From Linnemannia schmuckeri (taxonomy: Eukaryota > Mortierellomycota > Mortierellomycetes > Mortierellales > Mortierellaceae): a DNA stretch of 64,000 nt. This document shows positions 11,994-23,118 of this stretch, piece after piece (within the stretch, counting starts at the first letter, position 1; each line of letters begins with the position of its first letter). The notes under the pieces were generated by a model. It did not search any database and was not told the origin of the DNA. It saw only the letters and a program-made list of their open reading frames with translations. The stretch covers positions 2,170,001-2,234,000 of the forward strand of contig JANATG010000005.1 of NCBI GenBank assembly GCA_029449235.1, in the 5' to 3' direction. A program made the translations under genes and the position numbers.

Positions 11994-14895
11994 GGTGGTT
12001 GGGGTCGACTGTTGTAGAAGTTTGAGATGTAAAGAAGAAGAGAAAAAGAAGAAAGAAAAAGAAGAATAAAAGGAAGTGAAGGAGGAGGAGAAGGAGGAGA
12101 AGGAGGAGGGACGGGAGGGAGAGGAGCGGATGGGAAGGAGAGGATGAACGGGCTAGCAGCCATATTTAAAGACCAGCTGCAGCTGGGCAAGGCAAGGTGG
12201 CTTATCTCTTTTTTGTCTTTGCAGCGATCCAAAGGGTCTCAGACATTCAGTCAACCGATTCAGTCAGTTCATACAGACTCAGGTACATACACACTCACAC
12301 TCACACTCACACTCATACTCATACTCATACTCAGTTCCACTAAAAAAAAACAATCAGATAGCTGCAGTTATGACTATGTTTGCAACACCCGGATCCCCGG
12401 GTTCCCCCTCTTCCTGTGTCTTGCAGTGCCTAGTCGACATTGGCTTTCTCTTCTTGCCTTCATGAATGGCCACCAGTGGGACTAGATACTCTCTCGTTTT
12501 CACTCAACGTTCGTTCACATTCACGTTCACATTCACATTGATACGGTGGATGCTAACGGCTCCATCGACTGCCAAGACCTCGTTTTTACTCTTTGTCATG
12601 ACCGATCTGGTCACTCCTCCTCTTCTTTACTACTCATTTCATACTCTGTCCTTGTTCGCACAGTGGCGCTCCCAAAAAAAGGAAAGCGAAATACTTGTTT
12701 GCTTTGCTTTGCTTTTGTTTGTTTGTCTTTTGTGGTTGTCCATGTGAAGACCCACTCTCCCCCACTTCTAATTGCTCGTCCCCACGAAAAAATAAAAACA
12801 ACAATAATTGCACACACACTTCACAAGCACATCCATTAAGTGACAAGAAAAACACAACACAACATAAACCTTACCTTGTTGCCCTTAGTGGATCGTAAAC
12901 TAGTTTTAACGTGGCCACCAGTAAATTTCGCCCGCTCTCACTTCTTTTTTAGGCATTCGTCGTTTTGTTTCGCTTGTGCAGGCTTTTTTTTTTTTTTTTT
13001 CAATTGTATGTTTGTCATAATCTGCCCTATGTGCCTCCTCTTGGCATTTTTTTTTTTTTTTCATTTCTGTCCTTCTTTACCCTTTCTTCACTCTCGTCTC
13101 TCCTCGATCATACGTATCACGATCGACACGCAACGCTATAAACAGACAGCAGCATAAATAATGACCGTTACACTATTGCTCTCTTATATTACGTCAACCC
13201 CCTCACACTCGTTCATCATATTTCTTCTCTTTTCCTTTCGTTCTTTCACCTTCCCACCCTTCCCCTCCCTTCAAGACACGGGTCGTCTAAACATATTATT
13301 TTCAAGTCGGTGCCTCTAAACATATCCGAAGCGAATCACCCAGATTTGGGAACCAATTGCGACCACATCTTTTTTCGATCTGAGATACAAAGACATAACG
13401 GACATATTTGTACAACTGGCGCTGTATCTAAGGATGCAAGCAAACTCACGCACAAAGTCATAACTCACATATATCCACGGAAGTTTTACTCGTAATACGT
13501 TTATTATTCATGGGCTACATCATGGAGTACACAGGAAGAAAAAGGAAGTAAGGGATGTTGTGGAGAAAGCCGTGAAGTAGTACATGCACTTGTGGATAAA
13601 ATATCCACAAGGAATCGTTCGACGGTACGCTGCGCTTGTGATGTAGTTGCACAGCACAAGGGGCGTCGAAATTGCAAAGAGGAAAAGGAGAAAAGGACGG
13701 GTCGAGAGAGAAGGTGAGGCTATGACTATGAAATGGTTAGATGGCTGGCTGATTGTCGAGTGGCAAAAATAAGCATGCATAGCTGTCATCGAACATCATT
13801 AGAGACATAGCACTTTTTTGCGTTCAAACGAAACGAGAATAGAGTGGCTGAGAGTCGAAAGGCCTTTATCAGAAACTGCGGAGAAGTCGAGGCTCTCTCG
13901 TCTCTTCGCACCCACGCCTCATTACTGCCTTTTGGGCGAAATGGATGTGGGTTATTTTGGATTTTTAGCTCCTTTCTTGTGTAGATAGGTCTAGACAAGC
14001 TGCGCGTGGACAAATCAGGCAAGAAAAGAGTAAGGGTCTGGGCTGAATGGCAGTTGAGAGACTCTGTCTGGTTTGGTTGGTTTGGTTTTGTTTGGTTTGG
14101 TTTGTCTTGGTTTGGTTTTGGTTTGGTTGGTCTGGACGCACTACGGCTGTGGCATGTTGCGGATGCATTGACGGCATGAATAGGAGGATGGGTGCGAACA
14201 GGGCACGAGGGTATGACGACCTGACGAGGCTGTAGAAACGGTGGCACGGATGAAATTTGGCCGAGAGAAACGAACATGCTTAGCAACCAGGAATGCTGTC
14301 CTATCAATACAGGTATGATCTGCATTTATGCATTCTTTTCGTTCTAGTTTTGTATACTAGACTTTTTTTTATTTGCTCACTTTTTCGATCTCTTTTCTTC
14401 TCCTAGAAGCTGATATAATAGTAACAGCAGACGCGCACGATGCTTTTCTCTCCCTCTCTCACCAAACTCAATCGTCCGTCCGTTGTTCCCTTATCTCACC
14501 CTCCTTCCCCCCTTTGTTTTTTCTTTGCTGTCCTTTTTAGAACTGCGCACGCGCCTCTCCTTTTACTCTCTCCTAGAAAAATCGAAATCTATTTCCGATG
14601 AATCCATTTAGAGGGAATAAGGAGAGGAAAGGACCTTGCGAGGCCAATCGAGCCCAACACCATCGGCAAACGGAAAGACGTAGCTAGAAAATATGGTTAT
14701 GTATTTACTGCTTTCTTTGAAAAAGACGGAGGAGAAGAGAGAGTGCATGGGCTGGGACGAATTGTACATGAGACTGGAGAAAATGGATAAGGCAAAAAAA
14801 TTGCGTTTTCTATGAAGAGAGAAATTACTTAATTCTAAAGTAGCATTGAGGCATGCAGGCTGGAGGTTACGATGTATCTTTTTCTAGCCTTATCT
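11994..14895. other. Intergenic spacer (2.9 kb)
   Basis: No coding region recognised. It contains the P450 reductase promoter side, a CACTCA/CATACTC microsatellite (about 12291-12332), T-runs near 12980 and 13050, a degenerate TTTGG repeat (about 14068-14131), and two copies of TCTAAACATAT about 30 bases apart near 13285 and 13315. Short reading frames here are low-complexity and start at no conserved sequence. Confidence 0.65.
12161..12186. promoter_or_regulatory. TATTTAAA-like box and 14-bp palindrome upstream of P450 reductase
   Basis: CATATTTAAA (12161-12170) is followed by the perfect palindrome CCAGCTGCAGCTGG (12173-12186), which holds two overlapping CAGCTG E-box cores. It lies about 170-190 bases upstream of the reductase ATG on the minus strand. 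A regulatory role is inferred from position and symmetry only. Confidence 0.4.
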
Positions 14896-15625
14896 TTACA
14901 GCAACAGCTGAGCGGCAGCAAGGGCAGCAACTCCCAAACCAGCAACAACACTACTCTTGATAGAACTGGCACCAGAGCCAGCAGCAGGCGTCGAAGAACC
15001 TCCACTAGCAGTAGCACCACCGCCATTACCCGTACCAGCACCGGAGGTCTCACCGCCAGAACCAGGGTTCGTAGGCGAAGTAGGAGGGGTCTCAGTCGCA
15101 GGGCTGGACGGGTTATTGATCGTAAACATGTTGGTGTAACTCAACTGGGGGTCAGTCCGGACCACAATCGAATATGTGCCCGAAGAGACAGTCAGAGGGA
15201 CAGTGAGATCGGTACGGGTACTGGATCCAGAACAGTCGAGTGTGCCCAGGGTGGCAACATACCGGACTGCCTCGGAGGGGCCCGTGTTGAGGATGACGGT
15301 AACGTTCTTGGCGGCCGCGCCCATGGAGGCGCAGTTGCCGGTCCAGCCGACAAAGTTTGACACACCGGCCGTCCACACTGTTCCAGCTGTTGGGTTATTG
15401 ATCTTTTTGGGTAGGATGGGATTGGAGGAGGAGGCGGCAAGGAGGAATGTGGAGAAGATGGGATTGGTGAATAACATGGTTCGTTCAAGGGCTGATTTTT
15501 GAGATTGGCTATATCGCGCTTAGAGGACGCGATCGTGACTGTCTGTCTTTTACCTGGAGCATGTCAGCGTTGACATAGGCAGCCAAGGTCGTGGCCGCGA
15601 CGAGGAGGGTGGTTGAGAATTTCAT
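14896..15625 (-). CDS. GPI-anchored Kre9/Knh1-type cell-wall protein
   Basis: Small secreted wall or plasma-membrane surface protein. Two exons on the minus strand: 15625-15554 and 15402-14896, giving 192 aa. Exon 1 encodes a signal peptide (MKFSTTLLVAATTLAAYVNA) and ends in phase 0. Exon 2 opens directly with INNPTAGTVWTAG, the usual start of the yeast cell-wall Kre9/Knh1 fold, and contains two Cys. A Ser/Gly/Thr/Pro-rich stalk follows, then a C-terminal hydrophobic tail after a small-residue GASS-like site, typical of a GPI addition signal. The acceptor AAAAAG at 15403 was chosen because it alone joins the signal peptide to the domain in frame. The family is often linked to beta-1,6-glucan assembly, but many fungal members have unknown roles. 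Confidence 0.85.
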
Positions 15626-17093
15626 GATACTAGTAATGTGAAATATATGCTGAGTCGAGAGGAAAGAGAAAGAATTCTCAGAAGAAGGTATGAAGAAGAA
15701 GGGAGAGGAAGGCGGACTCGAAAGGGCGAATGTGTTAAGAAATGGTGATGGGAAGATGCAATGATGGAGAAGAGTCGAGTCGGGAAGGAAGGAAAGGTGT
15801 CAAGCACAAGAAGGGCCGAGACGTATTTATATATCTTTACCCCGGTGTTGTTGTGGGTGTAGGTTGCATTGCCTAGAACTGGGACTATCCCTTGTTGCTT
15901 GGTCTCCTAAGATGATGGTCAATGGTCAATGAGATCCTGTTTGACCATGCTAAAGAATTGGACGGTAAAAAAAGGACGTTCTTTGGAATAAAAGCGTTAT
16001 GCTCTTAAGGTATTTGACAAGAATCACGGCAAGTGTGTTGCCCAACGCTCTCCCTCTCTCTTTTCCTTCCTCTCTCTCTTTTGGGAGCATACATCCCTCA
16101 AAATCAAGGCACAAACACACGGACATACACCATCGCCTTCTCTGTCTTCTGTTCTTTTTGAAATGAGCACTGTGCGCAATAACGTCCAGCCAGGATACAA
16201 CACAAAATATCGGGCTCCCATCGGACCCATCGGACCCATGAAGCCTCTGCATTTTTATTTTTACAGTTTTTTCGTCCTGTCCGTCTCCAAGGATGCAACA
16301 CTGAACAAATAACTCATTTTAAGCATGTTCGCTTAGATGACCACGTACAGGCATGGCACAATGAAATAAGACAACAGACAACATGGTGCCGGCATTCGCG
16401 TTTCTCTTCCTTCCTCTCTCTTTATTGCAATGATGTTCTTCTCTTACTCTTTAATCCAATTCCCCTTCTCCGTCTCTCCTTTTCTTAAATCAATTCATGG
16501 TTCATGCATAGCAGAAAAAAAATAGGCTCCGTGTTTATTTATTTCTTTTGCCTCCTTGGCTTCCCCGGTTGTACGGGTCACAATAGCTCCAAAAGCCCTC
16601 TAAATTGAACCATTGTTATCTCGAACTATTGGTTGTGCAGTTGCCTAACCCCCCTCCTCTCATTCCCTCCTTTCCTTCTACCCTCGCACTCACTCCTCTT
16701 GCCGCTATTTGCTCACAGTTTGTGTCTCCTTCGTTTAAAATTATCGGCTCGATGTTTTTTTTTTATTTCGAGGTCCTCATCACTCCTTGATTTCTATTTT
16801 GTTCTTTCTTGGATCAAACAAAAGAATGAGGTCGCGAAACTATGCCATAGTTAAAAAAAAAAAAAAAGTCGTTGTCTCGTGAGCCAAGAACTTGCGAAGA
16901 AGGGGGAACCGTTGCACCTACCCATTTGTTCAATGGTTCTATAAACACCTTTCAATATTAAGAGAAAATGACGAGAACTAAGAAAGTAAGTAAAAGTTGA
17001 ATGGTGTAATCTGACATCAAGAATTAAAAACAAAAAAATGACGAATGCAAGGCTTGCAAAAGGAAAATTGAGAAAAAGAGGTGAAAAAAAGGT
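15626..17093. other. Intergenic spacer
   Basis: Apart from the TATA element I see no feature. It includes CT-rich stretches and an A13 run near 16854-16866, close to the 3' side of the next gene. Confidence 0.65.
15824..15834 (-). promoter_or_regulatory. TATA box of the Kre9-like gene
   Basis: On the minus strand this reads ATATATAAATA, about 200 bases upstream of the ATG at 15625. No other good TATA element is visible nearer the start. Confidence 0.5.
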
Positions 17094-20000
17094 CTATGGT
17101 TTATTGGCAGAAAAGAGATCAGAGACAATCCGGTCCCAGGCCGCCTGATCGCTCGCAAAAGTAATCACACACCTCGAGGGAACCATCAGCTTCTTCACCT
17201 CCTCATCTGACGCATTCGTCTGATGAACAAGCACCAACCGATCCCCTCTGAAGAAATCTGCAATCCGCGATCTGACAAACAACGTCGTTTGTGAGACAAC
17301 ATCAGTACCACTGCCACTACTATCGGCTTTGAGAGGGACTATCTCATTCCGCACCGCAAGGAGTTTGAGGGATGTACGCGTCCGTTCGAGCACTTTGGGT
17401 AGTCCATGCCAATAGCCGTGAATGGCCAGGCAAGTGAGGTGGACCCGTTTGTAGCCTACTTGGATAGCGTCGAGGTATTGTAGGAGTTCTTGGAAACGTC
17501 GTCGGCCAAGGTGCATGTTTCGGATTGCGGGGCCGTAGTTGAGGTAGAAGAGGGAGTTGTCGACGCCTACAGCTCGGGTGGATGAGTACTCGAATTCGTG
17601 GGAGGGCGCGTGGACTTCTGCAAGGACTAGCGAGGAGTCGTTGTCGTTGCTCCACGATCGCAATGCCGGTGGTGCTGTAGTTGATGTTAATGACTTGAGC
17701 TTAGCGAGGTCGAAGGTAAGAGTCAGTTCGTCAGCGATCCCGTTATCCTCATCGACAAGCGAGTCCTTGAGGACGACCTTGGTCAGCCCACAGGGTACAC
17801 CCTGAACAACGCTCTGGACCGACTCCTCAGTGGTCCGGAAATCGACGGCCCAACACTCAAGATGCAGCGTTGTCAACAAGGGGTTGGGGCCCAGGATCCG
17901 CATCAGGTTGGTCCTTGTCTCTGCAGAGTCCAGCTTCTCCCGATCCCTGATCGTCAACGTCCGCAGTGCCTTCAACCACATCATTGGGTGTTTCTCTGCC
18001 ACAGCCATCGTTGCGACCTTAAGATGCACATTCTGGAAGTTCCCGTCCTGGACCGTCATCGAGATCTCTTCCTCGCCTGTCTTGACAACAACCTCGACGG
18101 GTTCTCGGAGCTTGAACGAAAACGTCCTCAGGAACGCGACCACTCGGGTCGACCACTCACCCTGGTTCAACTCGCTCCATGCAATCCTGAGTTTCCGTAG
18201 CCCCGTTGCACTGCTGACTAACATCGCCAATGCCCGCTTGATGTCCTCAATATCCTTGTCGGTATCAATCGTGAAATCCAAGACCCTCAACCGAGTCGAC
18301 GACTCGATATGAGACGTCGGCTTGATGGGCTTCAACAACCCCTGGGCACTTTCGACTCGAAGCGACTGGAGCTGCTGGTTCTCGATAAGGAAATTGAGCA
18401 ACGGGGCTGAGGTTTGAAGGAAACGGTATGAATACTCCCAGTATCCAATCAAGGCTAAGCTAGTCAAATGACTCTTCGTTAGCCCAAACCAAAAGTCCTT
18501 CCTAAAAGACCACTGCCTGGCGTCATCAGCCTCGTTCGCCCACCAGTCTGCCTTGGACATGTTCAAGGCCACCTCAGCCACGCCGTTGGTCCGAAGCAGG
18601 TCTGTATTTCCAAAGATACTGAGTGTCTTGGTCTCGCTCATGTTGGTCATGTCGATGGAAGCGTCCTGGGCAGAGTAGGTTCCGGCTGTCTCAATCGCCT
18701 TCCGGACAGCCTCGGGATCAAAATTGGGTCGGAGCTGCTCCATATGGTACGGGCAGATCCATTGCACATGGCCTTGGGAGTCAACGTGTCGGTACTGGTT
18801 GTGGAGTTGGTCGATTCCTGAATCCGTGGAGGTGGTCGCGATCAAGTAAGTCTGGATCATCGCCAACTCGTTATCGTTCAAAATCGGCAACTGCTCCTGC
18901 TCCTTTGATACCGCTGCTTCTCCTGGTATTGGTCCTCTTCCTCCTGCCTTTTGTGAATCCTGGAACATGTCGGTAATCTCTGAAGATAACTGTTCCAGGT
19001 GGCTGATCATCAAGTCCAGGTAGAGTTCAATCTCCTCCCTTCCCAACTTCATCGACATCTGCAAGAAGGCGATTCCCTGGCTATATATCGACGCCCCTGC
19101 TTTGATTTCTCCTCTGTCTCTGTTGATAAGAGTGTTGTTATTACCCTTGGCACTGAATTTGAACATCTGTAAGTTGAGCAAAAGTGCCGCCCGATACTTG
19201 CGGAAGAACTCTTCAGGATGGACCAAGTCATACCCTCCATGATGCCCCACATGCGGCGACAGCTCACCACCATCAATGACAGGAACGTGCGAAGGATAAG
19301 AGCTCAGACCAGGTCCAGGCTCGACAAACTCACACATCCAAAAGAACCGGAATTTGTCCCAACCCAGTGTAAGCTTGTCATCATAAAGACAACTTTTGGG
19401 CAACACAATGAACAGTTGTGGCAGGGGGGATTCGTCCCAATCTCGAGACTGGACACGGAGCTTGTAACTCTGGATCCGGTCCTGGGTCTCCTGGGGTGCT
19501 TGGTTAATGTCCTTGGGGTCGAACCATGCCTGTGGTCGGGGCTGAATGTTCAGTTGTTTGGGTGCGCCTGGCGGTCCTGCTATTGTTGCTGGCGATCCCA
19601 ACTGTTTGGGTTTGTTGTCGGCGACAGGACTTTTCATTGCGAACCCCCAGTTGTCTGCTCTCACATCTATTGGTCCGACCGAAATAGAGCGATTGCCAGC
19701 GATTGTAGCAGCGGCAGTGGTCACACTGCCACAATTAGGGGTGGGTAATGCTTGAAGATAACTCTTGGAGACCTGCTCTGGTTTGGTATAAGGGTTCCCG
19801 CCGGATTGAATTAGTGGGCTGGGGGTTCCTGGTGCAGTTGTTTCGACAGTGTTCCGTGCCAATTCCATTTCCTGCAGTTCATCAATACTCAAGATGCTGT
19901 TATCTTGAGAGTGTCCATAGGCTGTGTTGCCATAAACTTTCTGATGTCCTGAAGTAGTGAAGGCGCTGCCTTTGTTGTTATTACTGGTATAGACGTGCGC

Positions 20001-20914
20001 AACTGTTACTGTCGAAACTGGGGGGGGGGGGGGGGTGTTCACTGGTATCGCCAAGGGAGTAAGAACCATAGCAGGTGGTGGTGATATTGTCGGTGAGAAA
20101 ATCGAAAACGACTGGGGTTGTGAATTAGGTGGTAGAGGAGGATAGTACACCTCAGTGGTTCCTGTAGTCATAGCATCAACGTTGAAAGTGGAGGGAACAG
20201 GGGTACGTTCCTCTTGTGCCCTAGTGATCCTGACAGAGCCCATCTCCGCAAGCAACAAGTTCCCATTCCCGTTTCCGGTCCACGTCCCGTCGGTACTGAA
20301 GGAATGAAAACGTGACGACGAAGATATGGTGGAGATAGAAGGAGAGTGGAAGATACTACTCCTGTTAGACAGCGCAGGTGATATCAGGTCAGACTCGCTC
20401 CCTGTTCCTGTTTGACTGGATGGAGAAGAAGGCGGAGAAGAAAAATATGGACTGGGGCCGGGACTAGGGTTCAGGGGTATGTTGGCTATGGGTGTTGGGG
20501 GGATTTCCATCACTACGTCTAGTTGGATTCCTGGGTGATGTGCAATTCGTAGTGGCATCAGACTAGAAGCCATTCACAACACATCATTGAGTTAGGCGTT
20601 CAGGCTCAGTCTTCAACCTCATTCCTTCACCAACCCAAACTTCCATCGTTCAACTCCGCAAAGTAAGGCAGCCTTACATACTCTTCAAAGTTATCGTTCG
20701 TCAAAAAGGACACCAGCGCGCCATCTGCCTGAATATAACGCGCATTCCTGAAGACCCGAAGGATGTCATTCCAGAGGACAATATGTTGTTGAAGCTGATT
20801 GTCAAAACGAGCGTTGATGTTGATGTTAATGGAGGGAGGTGCGGGATTGCCAGATGCATCGGGGATGTAGACTGAGCGGAAGGATTGGAGGGTTGGGCCT
20901 TTTGGTGTTGACAT
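17094..20914 (-). CDS. Large leucine-rich cluster protein 1 (N-terminal module plus LRR-like region)
   Basis: Function unknown. Two exons on the minus strand, 20914-20631 and 20562-17094, give 1250 aa. Exon 1 is a compact module (FRSVYIPD, QHIVLWNDI, ALVSFL) ending in phase 2. Exon 2 opens with LMPLRIAHHPGIQLDVV, continues through a long Pro/Ser/Thr-rich linker, then a block PQLFIVLPKS, FRFFWMCEF, HHGGYDLVHPEEFFRKY. A WICPYHMEQLRP segment leads into irregular leucine-rich repeats to the C-terminus (residue about 700 on). Similar modules occur in the genes at 21533, 26885, 31886, 38475 and 42901. I infer a lineage-expanded family, perhaps in recognition or signalling; nothing in the sequence shows enzymatic activity. 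A C16 homopolymer lies inside the linker. Confidence 0.8.
20020..20035. repeat. G16 homopolymer inside coding sequence (C16 in the mRNA)
   Basis: Sixteen consecutive G on the plus strand code for a proline run in leucine-rich protein 1. A one-base length change would truncate or fuse about 950 downstream residues, so the reading frame depends on this count being right. Confidence 0.9.
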
Positions 20915-21532
20915 TCCTTTTATACTGTCTTTGCAAGGAGGGGAGGAAGGAGATTGTGTGTGTGTGTGTGTGTGGGAATAGGGGGTGGAAGGAGAAGGGA
21001 AGGAGAACGGCGAGAGGGCGTGAAAGGGTGATAAGGATAAAAGGGTAAAATGACAGAAGGCGAGGACTGAGCGGTCGCACCCCACCAGGCAAACCCGATG
21101 CTCTCTGCCAAAGAGCCTTAAGAAGGAAGAAAAAGTACAAACTCTAACAGCAATTGAAACAAAATGAGCGACATCATAGGAAACACAGCCAGCTGCATGG
21201 CTTGTCACAAAAGTACCTGGTCCGTTACATTTTTTATGTCCCTCTCTCCCTCCACTCACCCTTGTATAGAAACGTATCAAAAAGAGTCAAGAATCACCGT
21301 CAGTGTCTGCGCCCCCTGTTAAATACAGAAAAGTATCCACCTGATCAATTGAACTCTCGCTTCCCTTGATCAAGAGAGCAACAGTGTTTCGGATGAGTTA
21401 GATAGTATCAGGAAATCCAAACAAAGAGCTACCGCTGATTTGGATTTCTATGCTGGTCATCATTTTATTCTTTTCTATTTTTTCTTGGGTGGCGTAGAAA
21501 GTTCTAAGAGGTGAGTCCAATTGATGGAATGA
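20915..21532. other. Short intergenic spacer between tandem paralogs
   Basis: It contains a CA/GT microsatellite (about 20957-20974) just upstream of leucine-rich protein 1 and no gene. The two flanking genes run in the same direction. Confidence 0.65.
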
Positions 21533-23118
21533 TCAATCGAAAAAAGAGTGCATCTCATCGTCGAGAAATAGAGACGATACTTCATTAAATTTCTGTTGGT
21601 GCTTCAATGGTGCTTGCATGAGAACTGATCGCCTTTTGGTAGGCTGCTGTAACGACAACCGGGCGAAATCCTCAGCAACATGGCTCACAGTCGATAAGAG
21701 TTGGTTGACACGGACCTCGCGACCAATCGTGACAGGGAATGTGAAGGCGCGCCTGTGATATGTGGAATCGATCATGGACGAGCCTGAGTTTGACGATGAG
21801 GAAGAGCAGGCGAAAAAAAACGACGAAGAGGACGAAGGACCCTTTCCAAAGACCGATCCTCTTTCGCTCCGAGGATACCCGTTATCCGCGCGGACGCTGA
21901 CGAAAGAGTTGTCGTCGATGCTGTCGTGGCTGTTGTCATGAACGACGATCTCTGTCTTAGCTGCGGGGTAGATCGGAGCATCTTGAGATGAAAAGGAACA
22001 GTCCATGCAGACGAAGGGGACAGGGGCTTTGTGCAGTGAAGGTACAGGAGTTGGAGTCGAAGGGGCAAACACCTGAATGAAGTCCTCCCTCGGACCATTA
22101 ACATGGGTCTGGTGACGACAACGAGGACAACAGGGGATAGACAAGGAAGGACGAGAAGGACTGCGGCCTAATGCGCTTAAGGTGGCTTTTCCTTGCGCTA
22201 ATTCTTGAGGGCGTGTGGGAGGGAGGGGGACAATGTCCTTGTCAACATGTGCAACCCCGGAATGAGTGTGGAGAGAGAAGAACGAGACTTCGTCCGTTGC
22301 TGCTGTTGCTGACCATGTGAATGGGTTTGGTCCTGCATCATCGGAAAAAACCGCCGTTAGGCTTGACACTGCTGCAGTACCAGCAATAGCAACAGAGGGT
22401 GGCAAAGCGAGTAAAAATGAAGAGGACTTTGCTATGTACTGTTTCATGTCTGCTGTCATGTACACAGACGAAGATGAAAAGGAAGACAAGGAAGGTCCGG
22501 CATCCCATGACTCCGACTGGAAAGACGAGAAGGAGGATGGACCAGACTCTGAGCCATCCTCAGTCGTTGAGATTGGATGAACATCTGCGGGTATCTTGGG
22601 GTCAAGGCATCCGGGCTGCTCGTCGTTCAAAGCCACGTACAAAGTCTTGCTGGGGTATGCAAGTATCCTCTCAGGCATGACGCTAAGAGCAATAATTGTA
22701 TCCAAAAGGATAGAAAAAGAAAAAAATCATACAACGCACACAAGGCACAGTTAGTGTGCGCCATGTGGGAAATGAAACATTCTTATCCTCGCATGGTCAC
22801 ACACATATAGAAAAAGTCAACCCAAGGCAAAAATGAAGAAAGCGGATATGTATCTGCGTATTTTTCAGCTTACATCTGCAGGTCCCGCCCGACAACTAAA
22901 GGAACAAGAACGTTATCGTCGACTACATATCTGACCTTGCCTTCTCGTTCATACAGCTCCTGGATGTTGCTCCAGCGGACAAACTGGACACTGTCTTCAT
23001 CCTCTTCGACGAAGGCGTAGCACCTCTGCGAGTGAGGCTGGCCTAAACGTTGAAAACATTGCGTAGGATCTGCGCCGCCTGCTCTGGGTAGATGTTGAGA
23101 TGGTTGAGTGAAAGACAT
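21533..23118 (-). CDS. Cluster protein 2, short paralog with zinc-ribbon-like cysteines
   Basis: Function unknown. Two exons on the minus strand, 23118-22874 and 22682-21533, give 464 aa. Exon 1 carries the N-terminal module (VQFVRWSNIQELYE, YVVDDNVLVPLVV) and ends in phase 2. Exon 2 begins IVMPERILAYPSKTLYVAL, matching the position where the 1250-aa neighbour has LMPLRIAHHPG. The remainder is Ser/Asp-rich and ends without a leucine-rich region, so this member is much shorter. Two CxxC pairs (CPRC near residue 276 and CMDC about 40 residues later) could form a zinc ribbon. It lies upstream of, and in the same direction as, the 1250-aa paralog. Frame closes exactly and I see no sign of decay. 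Confidence 0.75.

Noticed and set aside
13786..14325. A 179-codon minus-strand reading frame
   Set aside because: Its middle is a Lys/Pro/Asn/Gln repeat produced by the TTTGG repeat, and flanks show no conserved motif or splice context.
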